Assembly: GCA_938004025.1 (NCBI GenBank)
Contig: CALKXC010000262.1
Location: forward strand, 1 to 6,393
Source: an uncultured Leucothrix sp.
GTDB taxonomy: Bacteria; Pseudomonadota; Gammaproteobacteria; Thiotrichales; Thiotrichaceae
DNA: 6,393 nt
Direction of reading: 5' to 3'
Shown: one piece after another, positions 1 to 6,308 of the stretch
Position numbering within the stretch: the stretch's first letter is position 1
Layout: the number at the start of each line of letters is the position of its first letter
Notes under the pieces: model-generated
Told to the model about the DNA's origin: nothing
Databases searched by the model: none
The model's input: only the letters and a program-made list of their open reading frames with translations
Position numbers and translations under genes: made by a program

Positions 1-1
1 G

Positions 2-1744
2 AGGCAATGGAAAAAAAAGCAACGCTGGGTTGAACAACAGCTTTCAATAATGGATGCAGATGTCGTTGGCTTTCAAGAAGTCTTCAGCGTTGATGCACTA
101 GAGCAATTAGTCAATCGAAGTGGCTACCCCTACTTTGCAACTACCGACACACCAAAAACAGATGCAGAAGACGGCGAAGTATTTATTAGCCCTGTCGTTG
201 CAATCGCTTCTCGCTATCCTTTTAAACGAGTTCAATCCGTTGCAGTCGCGCATGAAATAAAAGAAAGTATCCCACTGAGCGATGAGTTTAAGTTCAGCCG
301 CGAACCTGTTTGTGCGACGATAGAAAGCCCAGAATTGGGTGATGTGATGGTTTATGTCGTTCACTTAAAATCCAAACGCCCTTTAGTGGAACGGGATCTT
401 GAGTACTCTGAAGACACTCCTTGGAAAACACGCTTTCAAGACACGCTGTTAAGGCGTTCAAGGGGTGATGTACTTTCGATGTTGCAACGTGGGCTTGAAG
501 CCACAGCGCTCTACCACGATGTGATAAAACAATTACCCGCCACACCACAAATAGTTGTGATGGGTGATGTCAATGACGATGAGTCTTCTTCGCCATTCAA
601 TGCCTTAACTCAACATCAGAAACTCTTCGATGTTGGCGGCATTGAAGATGAAGATTGGCCGCAGGAAGACAAGCGTGAGTTACACGAGCACCAATTATTT
701 GACAGCTATGTCGTTGCCCCTAATATTCGCTCTAAGGTCCGACCTTATACACATTTACACCGTGGTCACCCAAATACTCTAGACCATATTCTGGTTTCTA
801 ATGCGCTTAACCCTCGCAATAACGAGGCTAGTGCAGAGGTTAGCCACTACGAAGTCTTTAATCATCACATTCGAAACGACAAGATTGATAACCATTTACA
901 ATCTGATCATGGCTTAGTTTGTATCGAAATAATACCAACCAACACACTCGGTGATGATCAGTCTCAAAAAATTGAGCCGCTAAAAAAACCAAAACGCATT
1001 TGGACTAACCAATGCGCCGAAAGCGAGTTAGAAAGGCAAAAGTTTATTGAGCTAGCTGGAGGTGTCTACCAATCCAGGAGAAGTTATCGTCAGTTTAAAT
1101 CGAATGATAAGTGGGAACATTTCTGGTCATTCTTCTTTGACACAGATCGGGGTTGGGTAAAGTCTGTTTATGGCTCTATCCCCGTAGACACATTGGTGCA
1201 AAAGAAACGGCATACTATTGAGCATATTGTTCCTCGCTCATTCTTGCAGGAATATTTGCTCAGCCAGCGTATACCTAGGAATGTGCGTTTTGGTGCGGAC
1301 ACCAACCCGCTCAATTGGATCCCTGCGGACCGAACTCTGAACTCACGCCGTTCCAGTTTTCAGTTTGATTTTAACGATGACAAAGTAGTGAGACCCAAAG
1401 AAATTCACCTAAACCCAGAGGCTTACCACGCTACCGGGATCGATAGTGATGAAGAATGGGTCGTTCCGAAACGCTCACGCGGTGATATTGCGCGAGCCAT
1501 TTTGTATATGTTGTTAGTTTATGAGATTGACGAACTTTATGTCGATCATATCAAAACACTGGTGCATTGGGCTAAAACGGATGCACCAGCAGATTGGGAA
1601 TTAGCTTATAACGACTGGGTTTATAAAGAACACAGTATTAGAAACCCGCTAATTAGTGATCCTTCTTCTGAAAGTATTGATTGGTTAGAAAACGAGAAGC
1701 TACTCGAAGGTTTATTGTGTAAAAATTACTCTCATAAGGGCTAA
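2..1744 (+). CDS. EEP-family nuclease fused to Endonuclease I domain (5' partial)
   Basis: This is a likely two-domain metal-dependent nuclease; the substrate is unknown. The frame stays open to the left edge and the upstream codons read like EEP sequence (RQWKKKQRWVEQQLSI), so the ATG at 50 is internal and the true start is outside the window. Residues below count from that ATG. EEP domain, about 1-295: metal-binding Glu in FQEVF (E10), VHLKSK, GDVND (D173, N175), LDHILVS (D245, H246) and the catalytic SDH (285-287). A charged linker covers about 296-325. Endonuclease I (EndA/Vvn) domain, about 340-545: IEHIVPRS (E391, catalytic H392), NPLNWIPA, then LNSRRSSF with metal ligand N431, RGDIARA (477-483) and RNPLI (531-535). 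Both catalytic sets look intact. The second domain has no cysteine in its core, unlike classical periplasmic Endonuclease I with its disulfides. Any signal peptide would lie off the window. Family calls are firm; biological role (DNA scavenging, repair or defence) is open. Confidence 0.9.
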   Translation, partial: RQWKKKQRWVEQQLSIMDADVVGFQEVFSVDALEQLVNRSGYPYFATTDTPKTDAEDGEVFISPVVAIASRYPFKRVQSVAVAHEIKESIPLSDEFKFSREPVCATIESPELGDVMVYVVHLKSKRPLVERDLEYSEDTPWKTRFQDTLLRRSRGDVLSMLQRGLEATALYHDVIKQLPATPQIVVMGDVNDDESSSPFNALTQHQKLFDVGGIEDEDWPQEDKRELHEHQLFDSYVVAPNIRSKVRPYTHLHRGHPNTLDHILVSNALNPRNNEASAEVSHYEVFNHHIRNDKIDNHLQSDHGLVCIEIIPTNTLGDDQSQKIEPLKKPKRIWTNQCAESELERQKFIELAGGVYQSRRSYRQFKSNDKWEHFWSFFFDTDRGWVKSVYGSIPVDTLVQKKRHTIEHIVPRSFLQEYLLSQRIPRNVRFGADTNPLNWIPADRTLNSRRSSFQFDFNDDKVVRPKEIHLNPEAYHATGIDSDEEWVVPKRSRGDIARAILYMLLVYEIDELYVDHIKTLVHWAKTDAPADWELAYNDWVYKEHSIRNPLISDPSSESIDWLENEKLLEGLLCKNYSHKG

Positions 1745-1771
1745 GGAGCCCTTTAAGCATCATTGTTTTTT
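1736..1771 (+). terminator. possible weak terminator after nuclease gene
   Basis: A 7-bp stem (AAGGGCT at 1736-1742, AGCCCTT at 1747-1753) with loop AAGG overlaps the nuclease stop codon. A run of six T follows at 1766-1771, but about 12 bases downstream of the stem, so this is not a textbook Rho-independent terminator. The stem is clear; the function is inference. Confidence 0.35.
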
Positions 1772-1852
1772 CAAAAAACGGTAAACGTACCGAGGTGAAT
1801 CTTTTATTTCTCCAGTAATCAATTAAACTGCGTCTAATCAATTTATAAATTC

Positions 1853-1857
1853 AGGAG
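1853..1857 (+). promoter_or_regulatory. ribosome binding site of the thiolase gene
   Basis: AGGAG lies 6 bases before the ATG at 1864 and fixes that start. No clear promoter was seen in the 119-base gap upstream. It does hold a small inverted repeat, CGGTA-AACG-TACCG (1779-1792), which could be a regulator site or chance. Confidence 0.8.
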
Positions 1858-1863
1858 AAAGTC

Positions 1864-3045
1864 ATGGCTCGCGAAGTCGTTGTATTAAGTGCAGTTCGTT
1901 CCGCTGTCGGTGGTTTTGGTGGCTCATTAAGCAGTATCGAACCACACGAACTTGCGGGGCAAGTCATGAAAGAAGCGGTAGCTCGCACTAACGTTGCCCC
2001 TGAAGAAATTAACTACGTGACCGTGGGTAATTGCATCCCTACTGACTCACGTTACGCCTATGTTGCTCGAGTTGCTGCAATGCAAGCAGGTCTCTCTAAA
2101 GAGTCAGTTGCAATGGGCGTGAATCGCTTATGTAGCTCAGGTCTTCAAGCCATCGTTTCAACCGCTCAGTCTATTATGCTAGATGACTGTGATTACGGTA
2201 TTGGTGGTGGTGTTGAAGTCATGTCTCGAGGCGGTTACATGTCTCCCGCGATGCGAACGGGTGCTCGTTTGGGTGACACACAAATGCTTGATCTTGTGGT
2301 TTCAGCACTGAACGACCCTTTTGGCGTGGGTCACATGGGTATCACCGCTGAAAACCTTGCCGAGAAATGGGAAATTAGTCGGGAAGAACAAGACGCCTTC
2401 GCCGCAGAGTCTCACCGAAGAGCCGCTGCCGCGATTGATGAAGGCCGGTTTAAATCACAGATAGTTCCCATCACAATTAAAACTCGCAAAAGCGAGATCG
2501 TGTTTGATACGGATGAGCATGTTCGCCCAGGTACGACTGCTGAAAGTTTAGGTAAAATGCGCCCAGCGTTCAAAAAAGATGGCACAGTGACAGCCGGCAA
2601 CGCCTCTGGAATTAATGATGGCGCTGCGTTTCTAGTATTGGCGGCCGCTGATGTTGCTGAAAAAGCGGGCCACAAGCCAATGGCGAGAATAGTCTCCTAT
2701 GCGGTAGCCGGTGTCTCTAACGAGATTATGGGTGAAGGCCCTATTCCTGCCACTAAGCTAGCACTCAAAAAAGCAGGCCTTTCGTTAGAGCAAATGGATG
2801 TCATTGAATCGAATGAGGCCTTTGCAGCTCAGGCACTCACGGTGGCGAAGGGTTTGGGTTTAGACATGGAAAAAACTAATCCCAATGGTGGCGCTATTGC
2901 CTTGGGGCATCCAGTAGGTTGCTCAGGTGCATTTATTACTACAAAAGCGCTACATGAACTTCAGCGTACTGGTGGACAATATGCGTTAGTTACGATGTGT
3001 ATTGGTGGTGGGCAAGGAATAGCGACGATATTTGAACGTATGTAA
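1864..3045 (+). CDS. bktB: beta-ketothiolase / acetyl-CoA acyltransferase, BktB-like
   Basis: This is a cytoplasmic thiolase that reversibly condenses or cleaves beta-ketoacyl-CoA with CoA. All thiolase landmarks are present over 393 aa, the usual family length: acyl-accepting Cys90 in VNRLCSSGLQA, NEAFAAQAL, His349 in GHPVGCSGA and the proton-shuttling Cys379 in MCIGGGQGIA. From memory of the Cupriavidus necator protein, similarity runs throughout (REVVV at the start, HMGITAEN, TFDTDEHVR-like and TAGNASG segments, IFER at the end). That places it nearer BktB, which handles C4-C5 substrates, than FadA. Substrate range cannot be read from sequence, and PhaA/AtoB-like acetoacetyl-CoA activity is equally possible. 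The start is set by a good AGGAG. No phaB, phaC or fadB lies beside it, so its pathway (PHA precursor supply, short-chain fatty acid or amino-acid breakdown) is not shown by context. Family is certain; the symbol is a best match. Confidence 0.93.
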   Translation: MAREVVVLSAVRSAVGGFGGSLSSIEPHELAGQVMKEAVARTNVAPEEINYVTVGNCIPTDSRYAYVARVAAMQAGLSKESVAMGVNRLCSSGLQAIVSTAQSIMLDDCDYGIGGGVEVMSRGGYMSPAMRTGARLGDTQMLDLVVSALNDPFGVGHMGITAENLAEKWEISREEQDAFAAESHRRAAAAIDEGRFKSQIVPITIKTRKSEIVFDTDEHVRPGTTAESLGKMRPAFKKDGTVTAGNASGINDGAAFLVLAAADVAEKAGHKPMARIVSYAVAGVSNEIMGEGPIPATKLALKKAGLSLEQMDVIESNEAFAAQALTVAKGLGLDMEKTNPNGGAIALGHPVGCSGAFITTKALHELQRTGGQYALVTMCIGGGQGIATIFERM

Positions 3046-3085
3046 TCCATCAATCGGATTGTTCACCATTTATCCTTAAAAAATA

Positions 3086-3152
3086 CTCATTCGGCCAATT
3101 ATTGTTTAAAGTGAGCTTACCCTCTAACAATAACAATGGTGTGCCGAATGAG
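3086..3152. repeat. 10-bp inverted repeat spanning the esterase start region
   Basis: CTCATTCGGC (3086-3095) and GCCGAATGAG (3143-3152) are perfect reverse complements separated by 47 bases. The right arm lies inside the first codons of the esterase gene and contains its second possible ATG (3148). It could be an mRNA hairpin hiding that start, or two half-sites for a DNA-binding protein. Presence is seen directly; function is inference. Confidence 0.5.
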
Positions 3153-4077
3153 GACCCCTTCTTTTTTAGCAAAGCTCTTTTCCTTTTTCTTGTTACTTTG
3201 CGGTTTGCAATCAGCTGTAGCCAGTGAATTCTTCAAAGAAGAAATAATGATTGGAGAAGAAGCGCGTGAATATTACGTTTATATTCCTTCAAAACTAAAA
3301 GACAAAACCAACCGTCCCGCCATCATTGCTTTTCATGGATATAAATCAGATGCCAAAGGCTTTCGCTGGTTAATCGAACCAGATAAGTGGGCAGACAAAC
3401 ACGGTTTTGTAATGATTTACCCGAATGCTGTCAAGAAGAGCTGGAATGCGGGCAAAGGAATGGGAAGCCAGAATAAAACTACTGACGATGACCGCTTCGC
3501 CGCAGAATTACCCACAGTGGTTGCCGAACGACACGACATAGACAGTAAGCGTATCTTCGCTATGGGGTTTTCCAACGGTGCTCAAGTTGTGGCTAAGTTA
3601 ATTTGTCATCACTCCGTACAGATTGCCGGCGCTGCGATGGTTGCTCAGTCGTTAAATGAAGATAATTGCCGTCCCGCTTATAAAGTGCCCGTTGTAATTA
3701 TGCACGGCATGAAAGACCCTGCTGCGCCCTATAAAGGCGGCGGTAAGTTTAAACTTGCTTCTCACCAACAAAGCGTTGACTACCTAAAAGACTGGTATGA
3801 GATCAAAGGAAAAAAGCAGCAAATTAAAGGCGATAAAACTTATAAGTGTTCTGAATATTCAGAAGGCAAGAAAGCTAGCACTTCAGTCATCGGCTGTTCG
3901 ATGTTTAACAATGGCCACCAATGGCCTGGGTCTAGAGATTTCTTGGTAAAGCAGCTAGGCACGACTAACAAAAATCTGTCAGCAAACGATTTTATAATGT
4001 CCTTTTTTAAGCGATATAAAGGCGTCGCTCCTTATATGGGCAAAAGCAAAGCCGCAGTAGTAACCGCAAAAAAGTAA
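3136..4077 (+). CDS. exported alpha/beta-hydrolase esterase (LpqC / PHB depolymerase-like, CE1)
   Basis: This is a probable secreted or periplasmic serine esterase. Residues count from the ATG at 3136. The N-terminus is a signal peptide: basic start, hydrophobic core about 14-25, and AVA at 27-29 giving likely cleavage before S30. A Cys at 22 is preceded by LLL, which does not fit a lipobox. The hydrolase follows: oxyanion-type FHGYKSD (66-72), nucleophile S146 in GFSNGA, D194 in HGMKDPAAPY and H261 in NNGHQWPG, a complete triad in the order seen in LpqC/feruloyl-esterase/PHB-depolymerase proteins. Four mature cysteines (157, 178, 238, 254) could form two disulfides, as expected outside the cytoplasm. 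A short Lys/Ala-rich tail ends the protein. The start is uncertain: neither ATG 3136 nor ATG 3148 has a Shine-Dalgarno site, and both give a workable signal peptide. Substrate (polyhydroxyalkanoate, oligomers, feruloyl or acetyl esters) is unknown. It follows the thiolase by 90 bases, probably as its own unit. Confidence 0.88.
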   Translation: MVCRMRTPSFLAKLFSFFLLLCGLQSAVASEFFKEEIMIGEEAREYYVYIPSKLKDKTNRPAIIAFHGYKSDAKGFRWLIEPDKWADKHGFVMIYPNAVKKSWNAGKGMGSQNKTTDDDRFAAELPTVVAERHDIDSKRIFAMGFSNGAQVVAKLICHHSVQIAGAAMVAQSLNEDNCRPAYKVPVVIMHGMKDPAAPYKGGGKFKLASHQQSVDYLKDWYEIKGKKQQIKGDKTYKCSEYSEGKKASTSVIGCSMFNNGHQWPGSRDFLVKQLGTTNKNLSANDFIMSFFKRYKGVAPYMGKSKAAVVTAKK

Positions 4078-4130
4078 GGTGATTTAAAGACTCGTTTTAG
4101 TTCCCAGCTATATTTTTACTCGCTAAACAC

Positions 4131-4160
4131 TTGATTTTTCGTTGGAGGCATCAATATTAT
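4131..4160 (+). promoter_or_regulatory. candidate sigma-70 promoter for the DUF2892/PLP-enzyme pair
   Basis: TTGATT (4131-4136, four of six to the -35 consensus) and TATTAT (4155-4160, five of six to the -10) are separated by 18 bases. They lie 38 bases before the next gene's ATG, in the AT-rich 120-base gap after the esterase. This is the best promoter-like pair in that gap, but it rests on pattern alone. Confidence 0.4.
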
Positions 4161-4183
4161 AGAGATTATTCTTCATCAAAATG

Positions 4184-4190
4184 AAAGGAG
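4184..4190 (+). promoter_or_regulatory. strong ribosome binding site of the DUF2892 gene
   Basis: AAAGGAG lies 7 bases before the ATG at 4198. It is the strongest such site on the plus strand here and decides the start. It suggests high expression. Confidence 0.8.
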
Positions 4191-4197
4191 TCTCAAA

Positions 4198-4725
4198 ATG
4201 AAACTAGTTCGCAATGTGGGCCGAAAAGATAAAAATATCCGTATCGGTGTTGGTATAGTGCTGCTTATTATTGGGCTATTATTCGCAAAGAGCTTTTGGC
4301 TGACCATTCTAGGAGCAATCGTGCTAGCGACAGGCGTGTTTAGTTTTTGCTGGATCTATACCCTACTTGGAATGAACACAGCAAGTGTTGCAGAACAAAC
4401 AACCGCAAGCGAAGACTTAAGCGAACGTGCAGTAGAAAACCTTGAAGACTTCAAAGAAGAAGCCGTTGAGACAGCAGGTGAATTAAAAGAAAAGGCTGAA
4501 GAAGCCGTTGAAGACTTCAAAGAAAGTGATCTAGGGCAGAAAGCCGAAGAGAAGTTTGATGAGCTAAAAGATAAAGCCGGTGAAGTGGTTGAAGACATTA
4601 AAAGCGGTGAATTTACTAAAGATGCTAAAGAGAAATTTAGTGAGTTAAAAGAAGACGCTTCCGAGTTGATTGACACCGCTAAAGATAAAATTGATCAAGT
4701 GCGAGACAAAGACCCAAAAACCTGA
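4198..4725 (+). CDS. DUF2892 inner-membrane protein with charged 27-residue repeat tail
   Basis: This is a membrane-anchored protein of 175 aa; the function is unknown. Residues 1-61 form a DUF2892 (YgaP-type transmembrane) domain: NVGRKDKNIRIGVG, two hydrophobic helices at about 16-29 and 34-57, and the closing FCWIYTLLGMNT (50-61) typical of the family, including its Cys51. DUF2892 proteins are usually only about 60-70 aa, or carry a rhodanese domain. Here a tail of about 110 residues follows, almost all Glu, Lys, Asp and Ala, predicted to be a long amphipathic helix or coiled coil with no cysteine or enzyme motif. It repeats the pattern ELK-x-x-A-x(4)-EDFK with a 27-residue period and recalls YtxH, LEA or apolipoprotein-like helices. 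A structural, stress-protection or envelope role is plausible but is inference. It probably shares an mRNA with the PLP-enzyme gene 11 bases downstream. The long open frame on the opposite strand is a shadow of this biased sequence. Confidence 0.85.
   Translation: MKLVRNVGRKDKNIRIGVGIVLLIIGLLFAKSFWLTILGAIVLATGVFSFCWIYTLLGMNTASVAEQTTASEDLSERAVENLEDFKEEAVETAGELKEKAEEAVEDFKESDLGQKAEEKFDELKDKAGEVVEDIKSGEFTKDAKEKFSELKEDASELIDTAKDKIDQVRDKDPKT
4480..4713 (+). repeat. 27-residue tandem repeats encoded in the DUF2892 tail
   Basis: Units start at residues 95, 122 and 149 with ELKEKA, ELKDKA and ELKEDA. The first two continue with VEDFK and VEDIK, then KAEEKF and DAKEKF. The third drifts and ends at the C-terminus. 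Upstream, LEDFKEEA (82-89) matches the same pattern at 22-residue spacing. At DNA level GAAGACTTCAAAGAA occurs twice (4444-4458, 4510-4524) and GAAGCCGTTGA twice (4459-4469, 4501-4511), which suggests growth by internal duplication. Spacings of 11, 16 and 27 fit helical 11-mers with a 5-residue insert. Confidence 0.7.
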
Positions 4726-4736
4726 TCACCTGAAGC

Positions 4737-5606
4737 ATGCAAATTGAATGGCAAAGATCGACTTTTGACCCCATTAGCTTTGCAGGCAGAAATTACATAA
4801 TTAAACGTGATGATTTGTTGCTGCCAATTGGCGGCAACAAAGCCCGAAAGCTTTATCACCTTTCGCAACAATACCTATCAAACATAAAAGCCATCGTCAG
4901 TTTTGGCGGCGCTCAGTCCAACGCCATGTTGGCACTTTCCCAGTTTTGTAAATCTCAAAACATCGCATTCGATTATTACACTCGGGCTGTACCTAAATGG
5001 CTGGAACAGAAGCCGTTGGGTAATTTGGCGCATGCGCTTGATAACGGCATGCAATGGCACATCAGCCAGTCTGGCTTCCCCCCAGAAGACTTAGACGAAA
5101 GCAAACTATTAATTCCTCAAGGGATTTCAATGCCTGAAGCAGAACTAGGCATCAAAAAGCTAGCTGAAGAAATCCAACAATACTGTGCTGAAAACGGCCT
5201 TGGAGATAGTGCAGTTGTGCTGCCTTCTGGTACCGGTGCCACCGCGCTATACCTACAGCAGCACCTAACTCAAACAGTTTATACCGTTCCTTGCATTGGT
5301 AATGCTGGGACATTAACGGCGCTATTTAAACAGCTACTTCCTAACGCTCAACGCTATCCAACCATTGTTTTTGATGCCTCATCTGAGCTTTTTAGATTTG
5401 GCAAGCCACACATCGAACTTTTAGCAATTTATCAGCAACTTTTAGAATCCACAGGAATCGAATTTGAATTGCTCTATGATGCTAAAGCTTGGCTAACCCT
5501 GATCAATTGGCGATGCGATAAGCCCATTATTTACATTCATAATGGTGGCACTAGCGGTAATGCAAGCATGCTCGCGCGGTATAAGCGTTTGGGTATGACT
5601 CAGTAA
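4737..5606 (+). CDS. PLP-dependent ACC deaminase / D-cysteine desulfhydrase family protein
   Basis: This is a fold-type II (tryptophan synthase beta-like) PLP enzyme, cytoplasmic. Family members deaminate 1-aminocyclopropane-1-carboxylate or desulfurate D-cysteine, giving a 2-oxoacid and ammonia (plus sulfide). Visible motifs: KRDDLL (23-28), GGNKARKL (32-39) with the probable PLP lysine K35, FGGAQSNAM (56-64) facing the substrate carboxylate, SGTGATA (164-170) for cofactor phosphate and HNGGTSGN (268-275) near the end. At 289 aa it is shorter than the roughly 325-340 aa of characterised ACC deaminases and D-cysteine desulfhydrases. Its QSNA lacks the His or Gln that follows SN in those enzymes, so specificity should not be assigned. 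A stop codon lies two codons upstream of the ATG at 4737, so this is the first possible start; its Shine-Dalgarno is weak (CTGAAG). The 11-base gap from the DUF2892 stop suggests translational coupling. Confidence 0.87.
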   Translation: MQIEWQRSTFDPISFAGRNYIIKRDDLLLPIGGNKARKLYHLSQQYLSNIKAIVSFGGAQSNAMLALSQFCKSQNIAFDYYTRAVPKWLEQKPLGNLAHALDNGMQWHISQSGFPPEDLDESKLLIPQGISMPEAELGIKKLAEEIQQYCAENGLGDSAVVLPSGTGATALYLQQHLTQTVYTVPCIGNAGTLTALFKQLLPNAQRYPTIVFDASSELFRFGKPHIELLAIYQQLLESTGIEFELLYDAKAWLTLINWRCDKPIIYIHNGGTSGNASMLARYKRLGMTQ

Positions 5607-5613
5607 CGTGAAA

Positions 5614-6231
5614 TTACTTTGATTTTGAAGGCACAGTGATGTGGTGATTGGCTTTTAAAACCTTAGCCTTCAGGTAAGAATGGTTTCCAGCGCTAATGTA
5701 AGCCCCTGTCGTCACCATTTCAGGCACCTCAATTTGATACTGTTTTAGCTGGTCAACTTTATTAGGGTTATTACTTAACAAACGCACTTTAGATGTCCCT
5801 AAGGAATGCAACATTTGAGCAGCAACCTCAAAGTCGCGCAAATCATCGGCGAAGCCTAGTTTTTCATTCGCCTCAAAAGTATCGTAACCTTCGAGTTGCA
5901 AAGCATAAGCATCAATTTTGTTGTAAAGCCCAATCCCACGTCCTTCTTGGCGAAGATAAAGAATGTAACCGCCCTCTTCTTTAACCTTCAAAATCGCTTC
6001 TTCAAGCTGGGCGCCACAGTCACACCGCTGTGAGGCAAAAACGTCACCCGTCAGGCATTCAGAATGAATCCGAACCAGTGGAATTTCAACGGAATCAAAG
6101 TCACCTAAACCGATAGCGATGTGCTCTTTACCATCGACCAAGCCGCTAAAAGTAATAAAAGTGGCTTCAGTCCCCCCTTCTTTATGCAGCGGAATGATCA
6201 CTTTATTGCGAACACTAGCATCTTTTGGCAT
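5614..6231 (-). CDS. ribA: GTP cyclohydrolase II
   Basis: This enzyme catalyses the first committed step of riboflavin synthesis: GTP is opened to a diaminopyrimidine 5'-phosphate with loss of formate and pyrophosphate, in the cytoplasm with zinc. In the 205-aa protein the zinc ligands are C59, C70 and C72 in HSECLTGDVFASQRCDCG, followed by RQEGRGIGL (94-102), Y109 in DAYALQ, R132 in DLRDF matching the catalytic Arg of E. coli RibA, and LSNNPNK. Length is close to E. coli RibA (196 aa), so there is no fused DHBP synthase (RibB) domain. The frame is open further upstream to TTG 6345, with another ATG at 6273. ATG 6231 is chosen because GGAGG lies 5 bases before it and the extra residues have no counterpart in the family. 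It converges on the PLP-enzyme gene, with stop codons 7 bases apart. Confidence 0.96.
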   Translation of the reverse strand: MPKDASVRNKVIIPLHKEGGTEATFITFSGLVDGKEHIAIGLGDFDSVEIPLVRIHSECLTGDVFASQRCDCGAQLEEAILKVKEEGGYILYLRQEGRGIGLYNKIDAYALQLEGYDTFEANEKLGFADDLRDFEVAAQMLHSLGTSKVRLLSNNPNKVDQLKQYQIEVPEMVTTGAYISAGNHSYLKAKVLKANHHITVPSKSK

Positions 6232-6236
6232 CGCAG

Positions 6237-6241
6237 CCTCC
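6237..6241 (-). promoter_or_regulatory. ribA: ribosome binding site deciding the ribA start
   Basis: On the minus strand GGAGG sits 5 bases before ATG 6231. The alternative ATG 6273 has only a distant AAGG, and TTG 6345 has no evident site. This supports the 205-aa product over 219- or 243-aa versions. Confidence 0.75.
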
Positions 6242-6299
6242 GTACTCGAATTGATGTGTGTATTGTTCGCCATGCCAGTAGCCTTGTTTGCAAAACGCG

Positions 6300-6308
6300 A
6301 TTTTAACA
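6300..6308 (-). promoter_or_regulatory. candidate extended -10 promoter for ribA
   Basis: The minus strand reads TGTTAAAAT: a TAAAAT box (five of six to TATAAT) with the TG of an extended -10. No good -35 lies at the right distance. Transcription would begin about 60 bases before ATG 6231. A short palindrome GATAC-TT-GTATC (6326-6337) lies just upstream and could be an operator or chance. There is no room for an FMN riboswitch downstream of this box. Confidence 0.35.

Noticed and set aside
7..33. GAGG at 1-4 followed by an ATG at 7, like a gene start
   Set aside because: That frame meets TGA at 31-33 after eight codons; the real coding frame here is the nuclease gene.
1779..1792. CGGTA-AACG-TACCG hairpin as a terminator
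   Set aside because: Only 5 bp and not followed directly by a T run; noted only as a possible regulator site upstream of the thiolase.
3202..3204. Cys22 of the esterase as a lipoprotein attachment site
   Set aside because: The preceding residues are Leu-Leu-Leu; a lipobox needs a small residue just before Cys, and AVA further on is a good signal peptidase I site.
4144..4197. GGAGG at 4144-4148 with an in-frame ATT start giving a longer DUF2892 protein
   Set aside because: ATT starts are very rare, ATG 4198 has an excellent ribosome binding site, and DUF2892 proteins begin close to the NVGR-like segment.
4181..4201. Mini-ORF MKGVSK whose stop overlaps the DUF2892 start codon
   Set aside because: It lies on top of the AAAGGAG ribosome binding site and has no suitably spaced site of its own; probably chance.
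4356..4676. 106-codon open frame on the minus strand, Ser/Leu-rich
   Set aside because: It is the exact antisense of the Glu/Lys-rich repeat tail of the DUF2892 gene; its Ser/Phe-rich composition is what reversal of GAA/AAA-type codons produces.
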